Origin: Odoribacter sp036657595
Lineage (GTDB): Bacteria > Bacteroidota > Bacteroidia > Bacteroidales > Marinifilaceae
Direction of reading: 5' to 3'
Assembly (NCBI GenBank): GCA_036657595.1
Contig: JAVXFZ010000014.1
Location: forward strand, 1 to 47,585
Length of the DNA: 47,585 nucleotides
The position numbers and the translations under genes are program-made. Under the pieces are notes generated by a model, which was given only the letters and a program-made list of their open reading frames with translations, was not told the DNA's origin and made no database searches. This document shows, in pieces, positions 26,434-33,963 of the stretch. Every line of letters starts with the position of its first letter. Position 1 is the stretch's first letter.

Positions 26434-27255
26434 ATGGAATTATTTTATCGAAAAAAAGGGACTTCAAATTTACCTCCATTGATCATTTTACACGGTTTAT
26501 GGGGAGCATCTGATAATTGGTTGACTATTGCAGAATTTTTATCTAAACGCTTTTATGTTATACTTCCGGATTTACGTAATCACGGTCGTTCTCCACATTT
26601 ACCCTTCCACAATTATGATGCATTAGCCGAAGATATGGAAGAGTTTATTGAAACGCTCCATTTGCCCGTTAGACCTTTTTTAGCAGGCCACTCAATGGGC
26701 GGGAAAACATTGATGCGTTTACTCATCAAAAGACCGAATATCGCAGCTAAAGCAGCTATATTGGATATTTGCCCACGGAGTTATCACACAGAACATACAA
26801 ATGAACATATCCGTCTCCTGAATTTTGCTAATTCAATTTCATTCAGTCAATATCAGAAACGAGAAGCTATCACCTCCTTGATTCGTTCTGAATTTCCGGA
26901 AGAAGAATTATATCAAACTCTTCTGAAAAATCTCAAAAAAACGACACAAGGTTACGAATGGAAAGTAAATACAAAAATTATTCAAAAAGAACTAAACTCA
27001 CTAATGGACTGGCCATTTTTGCCTTCTCAGTCTGTTGAATATCCTCCTATCCTCTTCATAAAAGGAGAGCACTCCGATTATATCCAAGCATCCGATTATC
27101 AGTTGATCCGACAATTCTTCCCAGCAGCACAAATCATCACGCTAAACGGCGTTTCTCATCGCCTACATACCGATCAACCGTCTCTTTTAATTGCCACATT
27201 AACTGATTTTTTTCTACCTCACGAATGCTATTCCCAAACAAATCGTTTAGTATAA
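26434..27255 (+). CDS. Alpha/beta hydrolase (YbfF-like esterase)
   Basis: A 273-residue cytoplasmic hydrolase. The oxyanion-loop motif LHGLWGASDNW is near 20-30, the nucleophile elbow AGHSMGGKT near 88-96 (Ser in GHSMG), the acid probably within IKGEHSDY, and the catalytic His in GVSHRLH near the C-terminus. The opening and DLRNHGRSPH match the esterase YbfF group, which cleaves short acyl esters or thioesters; the substrate is unknown. The 3' end overlaps the convergent lipoprotein gene by 28 nt. Confidence 0.9.
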   Translation: MELFYRKKGTSNLPPLIILHGLWGASDNWLTIAEFLSKRFYVILPDLRNHGRSPHLPFHNYDALAEDMEEFIETLHLPVRPFLAGHSMGGKTLMRLLIKRPNIAAKAAILDICPRSYHTEHTNEHIRLLNFANSISFSQYQKREAITSLIRSEFPEEELYQTLLKNLKKTTQGYEWKVNTKIIQKELNSLMDWPFLPSQSVEYPPILFIKGEHSDYIQASDYQLIRQFFPAAQIITLNGVSHRLHTDQPSLLIATLTDFFLPHECYSQTNRLV

Positions 27256-28295
27256 TAAGTCAATGCTTGTACATTCGCATAACTATATTCATCATTGATT
27301 ATATCAACATCCGGTTCATAAGAAATTACCGATAGACGCACAATATAAGTTTCACCCTGTTTTAATTCCTCCACACGGTTTATTTCACCAGCGGTAGTCT
27401 GTTTTATTTGCAAACCGACAGAAAAAGGTAATTGAATCCTGCTCACAAAATAAGGCTTTAAGGTATTCATATCATTTGAAAGAATTTCAATCCGATAATA
27501 TATACTCTGCTGGGGGAATGGATTCCATCCTATAGATAATGTACCTGTTTCCTGCAAACGTTCAACTTTTAAAGCAATTTCAGTTGGAGTACGTTCAGGT
27601 AAATTATAAGTATAAATAGAATCTTTCAACTTCAATTCTGTATTTTTCCCTATTCTCAAATAAAAACGCACTTCACGAGGAGTTGCGTCGAAATCGAAAT
27701 AATCTTCCTGAATCGGAGTTCTCTCTGCCCAATAGTAACCATGATTTTGTAGAGATGCATATTTTCCGGCAGCTGTAATCAAAGCACCCTCCCGCAAATT
27801 AATACACCCTCTGACATCTGCCCCCATATAAGTTCGAAAACGATTATCAACAGTATATTCATTGATTAGAAAGGCATCCGCAGTAAGATTATCCAGGTAT
27901 CCAACATCTGTTGTATACTCCCTTTCTCCCTGAGCATTGACAATCGCTTGAATATAATCATCCCCACTCTTCAAAATATTCCATACAACAGAATCTTTTG
28001 TGTTATGAAGCATCGTGATTTGATTATTTTGTTTATACCATTTCCCAATCACATATTCTTGTCGTCCCCCAAAATCAATAGCCTTCAAGATGCCTCCTTT
28101 TTCAAAACGAATTACATCCAAAAAATCCGATTGTCCAAAATTATATTTATCTCCCAGCCAAGCATTGTAATACCAATTCTTTTCGGTAAGCAACGATATA
28201 TCTAAAATTGTATCATCCCGCTCATTATCTTTATGACACGCAGATAGGAAACAAATACAGCAGACCCAGATCAATAATTTTTTTAATATCATCAT
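27228..28295 (-). CDS. Hypothetical lipoprotein, possible C-terminal FN3-like domain
   Basis: A 355-residue protein with signal MILKKLLIWVCCICFLSAC and lipid cysteine at about 20. The N-terminal half is a beta-rich lipocalin-like stretch (FEKGGILKAIDFGGRQEYVIGKWY resembles one strand pair) of a type frequent in Bacteroidales lipoproteins. The last 110 residues (TGTLSIGWNPFPQQ onward, ending in long strands) could be a fibronectin type III-like domain. No family is firmly recognised. A second ATG one codon in is equally possible. The tail-to-tail overlap of 28 nt with the esterase gene leaves no room for a terminator between them. Confidence 0.75.
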   Translation of the reverse strand: MMILKKLLIWVCCICFLSACHKDNERDDTILDISLLTEKNWYYNAWLGDKYNFGQSDFLDVIRFEKGGILKAIDFGGRQEYVIGKWYKQNNQITMLHNTKDSVVWNILKSGDDYIQAIVNAQGEREYTTDVGYLDNLTADAFLINEYTVDNRFRTYMGADVRGCINLREGALITAAGKYASLQNHGYYWAERTPIQEDYFDFDATPREVRFYLRIGKNTELKLKDSIYTYNLPERTPTEIALKVERLQETGTLSIGWNPFPQQSIYYRIEILSNDMNTLKPYFVSRIQLPFSVGLQIKQTTAGEINRVEELKQGETYIVRLSVISYEPDVDIINDEYSYANVQALTYYTKRFVWE

Positions 28296-28357
28296 TTTGT
28301 TTTTTTGATAAAAGTAAAATAACTTCTAATTTCCAATTTTAGGTTTTCAATTAATTA

Positions 28358-28365
28358 TATCTTTG
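28358..28365 (+). promoter_or_regulatory. -7 promoter element for the manA-like gene
   Basis: TATCTTTG matches TAnnTTTG, 57 nt before the ATG. Confidence 0.45.
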
Positions 28366-28422
28366 CAAGATACAATTTTTATGCCAAAAATAAATATCTA
28401 AAACCTGTTAATTATTATTTAT

Positions 28423-29394
28423 ATGCTATATCCATTAAAATTTAAACCAATTCTCAAACAAACCATCTGGGGAGGAAACAAATTATCTGACAAAAGTGAT
28501 AATCCTAATATAAAGAACTCTATTGGGGAAAGTTGGGAAATATCAGGAGTACAAGATAATATTTCAGTTGTTTCGGCAGGAAACTTGGCGGGTAATACTC
28601 TGGAAGAACTGACAGAAATATATATGGGAGACCTCGTCGGTGATAAAATTTATGAGAATTTCGGAATAGAATTTCCTCTGTTAATCAAATACATTGATGC
28701 CCGCGAAAATCTATCTATACAAGTTCATCCCAATGATACAACTGCTAAAGAACGGCATAATGCCTACGGAAAAACTGAAATGTGGTATCTCGTAGAAGCT
28801 GATCCAAATGCCGAATTGGTGATAGGATTTAACAGAAATTCCAATCAAATAAAGTATTTAGAAAACCTCCGCCATCATACCTTACCAGCTTTATTAAACA
28901 TTGAAAAGGTGGAAAAAGGAAATTGTTTTTTCATCCCTGCGGGTACAGTACACGCTATTTGCAAAGGTTGTTTTATTGCAGAAATACAACAAACATCGGA
29001 TATCACCTACCGAATTTATGATTACGACAGACGAGATAAAGATGGTAATCTCCGTGAATTACATACCGAACTGGCTACAGACGTTATCAACTTTGAACAA
29101 CAGAAGCAACACGCCATTCCTTATCATATTCACAAAAATCATACAGAAGAACTGGTGCGTTGTAATTATTTTACAACAAATTTTCTGAAATTTGATAAAG
29201 AAATCGAAAAAGATTATATTGAATTAGATTCGTTTGTTATTTATATGTGTCTGGAAGGAAAATTCACATTAGTATATGATGTTGATCAAACAATCCAAGT
29301 AAATAAGGGAGAAACCATCTTAGTACCGGCAATTTTGAAAAACCTCTTTTTGATTCCAGAACAAGAAGTTCAATTATTAGAAATATACATCTAA
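28423..29394 (+). CDS. manA: Class I mannose-6-phosphate isomerase
   Basis: A 323-residue cupin-type, zinc-dependent isomerase that interconverts mannose 6-phosphate and fructose 6-phosphate. Metal ligands are visible in SIQVHPND (His), GKTEMWYL (Glu) and PAGTVHAI (His); GESWEIS and IYDYDRRD are further family motifs. The length fits the short bacterial form. It stands alone with its own promoter, and supplies mannose units or feeds mannose into glycolysis. A perfect 16-bp hairpin separates it from the convergent pyrI. Confidence 0.92.
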   Translation: MLYPLKFKPILKQTIWGGNKLSDKSDNPNIKNSIGESWEISGVQDNISVVSAGNLAGNTLEELTEIYMGDLVGDKIYENFGIEFPLLIKYIDARENLSIQVHPNDTTAKERHNAYGKTEMWYLVEADPNAELVIGFNRNSNQIKYLENLRHHTLPALLNIEKVEKGNCFFIPAGTVHAICKGCFIAEIQQTSDITYRIYDYDRRDKDGNLRELHTELATDVINFEQQKQHAIPYHIHKNHTEELVRCNYFTTNFLKFDKEIEKDYIELDSFVIYMCLEGKFTLVYDVDQTIQVNKGETILVPAILKNLFLIPEQEVQLLEIYI

Positions 29395-29401
29395 TTGGTT
29401 A

Positions 29402-29442
29402 AATTGTTTATCTGTTGAATAATGTCCAACAGATAAACAATT
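29402..29442. terminator. Bidirectional hairpin between manA and pyrI
   Basis: Perfect 16-bp stem (29402-29417 AATTGTTTATCTGTTG, complement at 29427-29442) with a 9-nt loop, between convergent genes. The T runs are weak on both sides. Confidence 0.7.
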
Positions 29443-29454
29443 CATAAATATCTC

Positions 29455-29913
29455 TTATTGATTCATTTCCATATGTTCTTGGTCTGTCAATTTCTCACAA
29501 TAATGACATTTTAATACAATTGGCGAATCTTTCACAACCGTAAATTTAGTCATTACTTTCTCGTGATTAGTGATACACTTTGGATTCATACATTTAACAA
29601 TACCTTCCACTTTTTCTGGCACATTCACCATTTTCTTCTCAACCACATCATAATCTCGAATGATATTGATCTTTGCCGAAGGAGCTACCAATGCCAATTT
29701 ATTTACTTCCTTATCTTCCAAAAATTTATCCCAGATTTTAATAATGGCTTTCTTTCCTAATTTACTACTTCGTAAATTAGTACCAAAAGTCATTGCATTA
29801 TCCATCGTAGAAATACCCAAAACATTGATCACATCAAACAACTTACCAGCGGGAATATGATCAATGACCGTCCCGTTCTCTATCGCACTTACCTGTAATT
29901 CTTTCTTAGCCAT
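29455..29913 (-). CDS. pyrI: Aspartate carbamoyltransferase regulatory subunit
   Basis: A 152-residue regulatory chain. Its N-terminal domain (AIENGTVIDHIPAGKLFDVI, then KKAIIKI) binds the nucleotide effectors CTP and ATP, and its C-terminal zinc domain has CMNPKCITN and CHYCEK as the four zinc cysteines contacting PyrB. It is co-transcribed behind pyrB with a 23-nt gap, so the enzyme is of the allosteric E. coli class. Confidence 0.96.
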   Translation of the reverse strand: MAKKELQVSAIENGTVIDHIPAGKLFDVINVLGISTMDNAMTFGTNLRSSKLGKKAIIKIWDKFLEDKEVNKLALVAPSAKINIIRDYDVVEKKMVNVPEKVEGIVKCMNPKCITNHEKVMTKFTVVKDSPIVLKCHYCEKLTDQEHMEMNQ

Positions 29914-29936
29914 AACAATAAAATCTAAAATTTAAA

Positions 29937-30851
29937 TCAACAAACTTTCAATCCCAAAGCCTTACAAATGATTGCCTCACGAGCAAATACACCATTACGG
30001 GCTTGTTCAAAATAATAAGCTTTTGGATTTTCATCTACATCCACATCAATCTCATTCACCCGTGGAAGCGGATGTAAAATACGCATATTTTCCTTTGCAT
30101 TTGCTAACATTGCATTTTTCAGGATATAGACATTTTTTACTTTTTCATATTCCAATGGATCTGCAAAACGTTCCCGTTGCACTCGAGTCATATACAAAAT
30201 ATCAGCTCTATTAATCACTTCATCCAATTCCGTATGCTCATAATAAGGAATCTTTAATTCTTTCAGATGTAATTTATAAGCTTCCGGCATTTGCAAAGAT
30301 TCTGGTGCTACAAAATGGAAGACAGGATGAAAATGACTCATTGCTTGCAGTAATGAATGAACTGTTCTACCATATTTCAAATCTCCCACCATACAAATAT
30401 CCAGATTTTCTAATGTCCCTTGTGTTTTATAGATAGAATAAAGATCAAGCATCGTTTGTGATGGATGTTGATTTGCCCCATCCCCTGCATTCAAAATAGG
30501 ATGGTTCGCCACTTCACTGGCATAACGGGCTGCGCCTTCTACAGGATGCCGCATCACAATCAGGTCGCAATAATTATCCACCATCTTAATGGTATCTTTC
30601 AATGTTTCACCTTTCGTCACACTCGAAGAAGAGGCATCCGAAAAACCTACAATACGTCCTCCAAGACGATTGATTGCCGTTTCAAAACTTAGACGTGTAC
30701 GAGTGGAAGGTTCAAAGAATAAAGAAGCGACGACCTTGCCTTCTAATAAAGGTCGATTCGGAGTTTTCTCAAATTCAGAAGCCATTTCTAGTATTTCCAG
30801 AATTTCTTCTTTTGTGTAATCTTCAATGGATACTAAGCTGTGTGTGTTCAT
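29937..30851 (-). CDS. pyrB: Aspartate carbamoyltransferase catalytic subunit
   Basis: A 304-residue catalytic chain for the first committed step of pyrimidine synthesis (carbamoyl phosphate plus aspartate). The carbamoyl phosphate loop FEPSTRTRLSFETA is near 49-62; HPSQTMLDLY (about 133) and HPLPRVNEI (about 264) are the other active site segments. The start codon lies 5 nt after the stop of a leader ORF that runs through a terminator, which suggests control by attenuation (see the leader entries). Confidence 0.97.
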   Translation of the reverse strand: MNTHSLVSIEDYTKEEILEILEMASEFEKTPNRPLLEGKVVASLFFEPSTRTRLSFETAINRLGGRIVGFSDASSSSVTKGETLKDTIKMVDNYCDLIVMRHPVEGAARYASEVANHPILNAGDGANQHPSQTMLDLYSIYKTQGTLENLDICMVGDLKYGRTVHSLLQAMSHFHPVFHFVAPESLQMPEAYKLHLKELKIPYYEHTELDEVINRADILYMTRVQRERFADPLEYEKVKNVYILKNAMLANAKENMRILHPLPRVNEIDVDVDENPKAYYFEQARNGVFAREAIICKALGLKVC

Positions 30852-30856
30852 ATCAT

Positions 30857-31009
30857 TTATTTAATGTTACAAGTTACAGAAGAAAAGAGCATTTTCGGAG
30901 AAACAAAAAAAAACCAACAAGTCAAACGACAATGTTGGTTTAATAAATTTTTATCAATAAAACGGTTAGCCTGTCCGCAGGGATCGACAGCATACCCTAA
31001 AATTCCCAT
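30857..31009 (-). CDS. Candidate pyrBI leader peptide
   Basis: An ORF of 50 codons from the ATG at 31009 (MGILGYAVDPCGQANRF), or 57 from an ATG at 31030. It reads through the whole terminator hairpin at 30905-30941: the stem and U tract encode TCWFFFV. It stops 5 nt before the pyrB ATG. E. coli pyrBI has a 44-codon leader peptide (PyrL) placed the same way. A TTG two codons before the 31030 ATG region overlaps the promoter and is not a credible start. No sequence similarity to PyrL is claimed; the resemblance is in layout. Confidence 0.5.
   Translation of the reverse strand: MGILGYAVDPCGQANRFIDKNLLNQHCRLTCWFFFVSPKMLFSSVTCNIK
30905..30941 (-). terminator. Attenuator-type terminator upstream of pyrB
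   Basis: On the minus strand: AAACCAACA (30941-30933), a loop containing a small GTC/GAC helix, TGTTGGTTT (30919-30911), with the T run extending to 30905 (nine T in total). It ends 53 nt before the pyrB start, inside the leader ORF and downstream of a good promoter, so it must be read through for pyrBI expression. Confidence 0.8.
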
Positions 31010-31039
31010 ATATAAATGTTCTGAGTTCATATCAGAATC

Positions 31040-31070
31040 CAAAAGTAGATATTATTTCGGAATAAAACAA
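31040..31070 (-). promoter_or_regulatory. pyrBI promoter
   Basis: Minus strand TTG (31070-31068), 20-nt spacer, TACTTTTG (31047-31040), matching both Bacteroidetes promoter elements. The predicted start is near 31034, which gives a leader of about 180 nt before pyrB. Confidence 0.6.
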
Positions 31071-31190
31071 TAAATAGTAAACTGATTTTCCTCCGAGAAT
31101 CATTTTTATTTTTTCCTTCTAATTTTCTATTTATTAAAAGTATAAAGTAATTATGAACTCTTTTTTTATAGAAGCGTGATTATAAATTAA

Positions 31191-32393
31191 TTAATCAGGA
31201 AATATTTCAGAAATACGGTCTACAATATCTTTTGCAACTTCTTGTTTCGACTTCAAATCATATTGATAATAGCGTTCTTGCCTATCAATGATCGTCACTT
31301 TGTTGGTGTCATAACCAAAACAAGCATTGATATCTTTTAAACTATTCAAAACAATTAAATCTAAATTCTTTTTATGCAATTTTTGTAAAGCATTACACGC
31401 CTCATCATTTGTTTCAAGCGCAAAACCAACCAACAGTTGACCTTCTCGCTTCCGACGCCCTAATTCTTCAGCAATATCACGAGTAGGTTCCAATTCTAAT
31501 GTCAAACAGTCTACTCCTCTTTTTAATTTCATATCAGCTTTATACACCGGTGTAAAATCAGCCACAGCCGCACACGATACAATTATGTCACAAGAAAATG
31601 CAAATGCCATTACCTGCTCATACATCTCCGCTGCTGATTCCACATCTATTCGACAAATAGCTGGATGCACAGTTTTCATTACCACAGGTCCAGCGATTAA
31701 TATCACTTCTGCCCCACGCCTCGCAAATTCTTCAGCTAAAGAAAAGCCCATTTTCCCCGAAGAATAATTTCCGATAAAACGCACGGGATCTATCTTCTCA
31801 TAAGTTGGTCCTGCTGTCAGTAATACTTTTTTACCCCTCATATCCATTTCTTCATCAAAGAAATCCTTCATAAAAGCGACAATTCTTTCCGGTTCTGCCA
31901 TCCGTCCCTTTCCTGTCAAACCACTGGCTAACACTCCTTCAACAGGCTCTATAATCACATTCCCATATTCTTTTAATTGAGACAAATTACGCTGAGTAGC
32001 TGAATGACGATACATATCTAAATCCATTGCCGGAGCTATCATTACTGGACATTTGGCTGAAAGATAAGTTGTCAGTAAAAGATTATCCGCAATGCCTTGA
32101 GCCATTTTTCCAATCGTATTCGCTGTTGCAGGAGCAATCAGTAACAAATCTGCCCAAAGTCCCATATCCACGTGCGAATGCCAATCCCCATTTTCCGGAT
32201 TATAAAACTCCACCATTACAGGATGCTTAGACAAAGTAGCCATAGTCAGCGGTGTAATAAATTGTTTTGCCAGCTCTGTCATAACAATCTGAATATGAGC
32301 ACCCTCTTTTACTAACAAACGAGTCAGAAGAGCTGCTTTATAAGCAGCAATACTTCCTGTAACCCCTAAAATAATATTTTTATCTTTCAACAT
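31191..32393 (-). CDS. coaBC: Phosphopantothenoylcysteine decarboxylase / phosphopantothenate-cysteine ligase
   Basis: A 400-residue bifunctional coenzyme A enzyme. The N-terminal flavin decarboxylase half has GVTGSIAAYKA, the HVDMGLWADLLLIAPATANT segment with its active-site His, and PAMDLDMY. The C-terminal CTP-dependent ligase half starts near 185 with VLLTAGPTYEKIDPVR and NYSSGKMG. It converts 4'-phosphopantothenate to 4'-phosphopantetheine. It lies downstream of the omega and bamD genes in an order common in Bacteroidales, though a 179-nt gap containing a hairpin separates it from omega. Confidence 0.96.
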   Translation of the reverse strand: MLKDKNIILGVTGSIAAYKAALLTRLLVKEGAHIQIVMTELAKQFITPLTMATLSKHPVMVEFYNPENGDWHSHVDMGLWADLLLIAPATANTIGKMAQGIADNLLLTTYLSAKCPVMIAPAMDLDMYRHSATQRNLSQLKEYGNVIIEPVEGVLASGLTGKGRMAEPERIVAFMKDFFDEEMDMRGKKVLLTAGPTYEKIDPVRFIGNYSSGKMGFSLAEEFARRGAEVILIAGPVVMKTVHPAICRIDVESAAEMYEQVMAFAFSCDIIVSCAAVADFTPVYKADMKLKRGVDCLTLELEPTRDIAEELGRRKREGQLLVGFALETNDEACNALQKLHKKNLDLIVLNSLKDINACFGYDTNKVTIIDRQERYYQYDLKSKQEVAKDIVDRISEIFPD

Positions 32394-32490
32394 AGCCCAA
32401 CATAAAAGAATGATTATCTTATTCCAAGTATTAATACACCTGATTTCAAGTGTTCCACAGAAATAATAAATGATCGATCATTGAAAATTA

Positions 32491-32538
32491 AAAATTGAAA
32501 ACAGGGAATGAATATTTCAATTCTCTATTTTCAATTTA
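32491..32538. terminator. AT-rich hairpin between the omega and coaBC genes
   Basis: AAATTGAAAA (32492-32501) pairs with TTTTCAATTT (32528-32537), and a further AGGGAAT/ATTCTCT helix lies inside with one mismatch. It lies 3' of the omega gene on the minus strand. Confidence 0.45.
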
Positions 32539-32572
32539 TCAGTCAAAAGACACACTTAAAAGCGGTGTCCAA

Positions 32573-32920
32573 TTAGTCTTGCTTGATCACTTTTGTTTCT
32601 GCGGCAGGAAGTCTGAAATAGATCTCGCCATCCTCAAATTCCTGAGTTGCAATCAATACCGGTTTCGGTATACGCTCATAAAATTTAGAGATTTCAATCT
32701 GTTCACGGTTCTCAAAAATTTCTTCCAAATTATCTGTATAAGAAGCAAACTCCTGTAACTTACGACTCAACTCATCCTTCATCTCCACAGAAATTTGATT
32801 GGATCTTTTTGCTATCACAGCAACCGCCTCATAAATATTACCATCAGCTTTTAGAGCCATTTTAGCCGGATTTCTCGTAATAGTGTTATTAGGCGCTTTT
32901 ACTTTTTTAAAATCTACCAT
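32573..32920 (-). CDS. rpoZ: RNA polymerase omega subunit, Bacteroidetes type
   Basis: A 115-residue protein. Residues about 10-65 (NTITRNPAKMALKADGNIYE, then AVAVIAKRSNQIS) match the Rpb6/omega core that wraps the beta-prime C-terminus; the middle helix and the C-terminal tail (PKPVLIATQEFEDGEIYF) are the extended Bacteroidetes form. The position between bamD and coaBC is the usual one in this order, which supports the call. There is a 35-nt gap to bamD, and probably one transcript. Confidence 0.85.
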   Translation of the reverse strand: MVDFKKVKAPNNTITRNPAKMALKADGNIYEAVAVIAKRSNQISVEMKDELSRKLQEFASYTDNLEEIFENREQIEISKFYERIPKPVLIATQEFEDGEIYFRLPAAETKVIKQD

Positions 32921-32955
32921 AACTAATTTATGTATTATTGTTTACTATTTACTGG

Positions 32956-33756
32956 TTAATTCTCGTACTTGAAACTCTTCAAGAAAATATTTATTTCTTC
33001 ATAATTTTTCTTCATATCAGGCAGATACCTACTATCCGGATATTCATCCGTAAAGTAATAATACTCCTCCTGTGCATTATTATAACGTTCGAGTTTCTTA
33101 TCTTCCACACTATTTATTGCCATTTCAAACTTGGAAACAAACAGCATATACATAATTTCTTCTCGATATTTTGATCCGGGATAATCCTTTAAGCAATTTT
33201 GTAAACTAATGACAGCCGCTTTATAATATTCCCGTTGATAATAATTTTTAGCACTCAGATAAGCTTTATAAGAAAGTTTATCCCGCATCTCATCCATATA
33301 TCCATTTATTTTATCCTTCCGCATACTACTCGGATAACGATTTAGGTATAACTGGAACTCATTCACCGCCTTATCAGTTACCTGCTGATCCAAACGTGGC
33401 TTAGGAGAGGCTTTGTAATCGCAAAAACCCATCATAAAAAGACACTCTTCTGCAAATGAACTTTCCGGATATGTTTGGATAAACATTTTAAACAAATCAG
33501 ATGCAATAGAGTAATCTCTCAAATTATAACTACAAAAAGCACGGTAGTATGCAATATTTTGCGCCTTACTCGTACCGGTAAATACCGTACGGATACCATC
33601 CAGCAAATTCAATGCCCGTTGATAGTCTCCTTTATTATAGTACTCTATTGCTTTTTTATAAACCAACTGATAATCGCCACTTTTCAACAATTGTTGATAT
33701 TCCCCACAAGATGTCAACAACACAATTATCAGTAGAAATCCAAAAATTTTCTTCAT
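32956..33756 (-). CDS. bamD: Outer membrane assembly lipoprotein BamD
   Basis: A 266-residue lipoprotein (MKKIFGFLLIIVLLTSCGEY, lipid Cys 17) with about five TPR-like repeats: GDYQRALNLLDGIRTVF, YSIASDLFKMFIQTYPESSF, QLYLNRYPSS, AAVISLQNCLKDYPGS and ATDEYPDSRY-like helices. BamD binds BamA and the incoming outer membrane proteins in the BAM complex. I use ATG 33756, since the ATG at 33777 lies at the predicted transcription start (-7 box at 33782-33789) and would precede a normal signal peptide by seven residues. Confidence 0.92.
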   Translation of the reverse strand: MKKIFGFLLIIVLLTSCGEYQQLLKSGDYQLVYKKAIEYYNKGDYQRALNLLDGIRTVFTGTSKAQNIAYYRAFCSYNLRDYSIASDLFKMFIQTYPESSFAEECLFMMGFCDYKASPKPRLDQQVTDKAVNEFQLYLNRYPSSMRKDKINGYMDEMRDKLSYKAYLSAKNYYQREYYKAAVISLQNCLKDYPGSKYREEIMYMLFVSKFEMAINSVEDKKLERYNNAQEEYYYFTDEYPDSRYLPDMKKNYEEINIFLKSFKYEN

Positions 33757-33781
33757 AAATAGAACGCTTTTATGCATTATG

Positions 33782-33789
33782 CAAAGATA
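33782..33789 (-). promoter_or_regulatory. -7 promoter element for bamD
   Basis: Minus-strand TATCTTTG matches TAnnTTTG, 25 nt before the chosen start. Confidence 0.5.
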
Positions 33790-33802
33790 GACAATAAACT
33801 AA

Positions 33803-33900
33803 AAACTAAAAGCTAAAAAAGCTAAAACTTTCAATTTACTTAAAAGTTTCTGTGACAGTAATAAAAGAAATGGAATCGGATAACTTTTAGCTTTTAGTTT
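33803..33900. repeat. Inverted repeat between divergent bamD and oxoamine synthase promoters
   Basis: A perfect 16-bp inverted repeat: AAACTAAAAGCTAAAA (33803-33818) and TTTTAGCTTTTAGTTT (33885-33900). Each arm lies just upstream of a -7 element, 33782-33789 on the minus strand and 33908-33915 on the plus strand, near where the -33 contacts would be. It could be a shared regulator site or an RNA/DNA hairpin. Confidence 0.6.
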
Positions 33901-33907
33901 ATTTTAT

Positions 33908-33915
33908 TACCTTTG
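33908..33915 (+). promoter_or_regulatory. -7 promoter element for the oxoamine synthase gene
   Basis: TACCTTTG matches TAnnTTTG, 48 nt before the GTG start. Confidence 0.5.
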
Positions 33916-33963
33916 CCCAACATTTAGAAAACAGTATCTACAAATTTTCAAAATACTATCGAC

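Noticed and set aside
31040..31042. TTG start giving a 61-residue pyrBI leader ORF
   Set aside because: The TTG is part of the -7 promoter element and would lie upstream of the transcription start.
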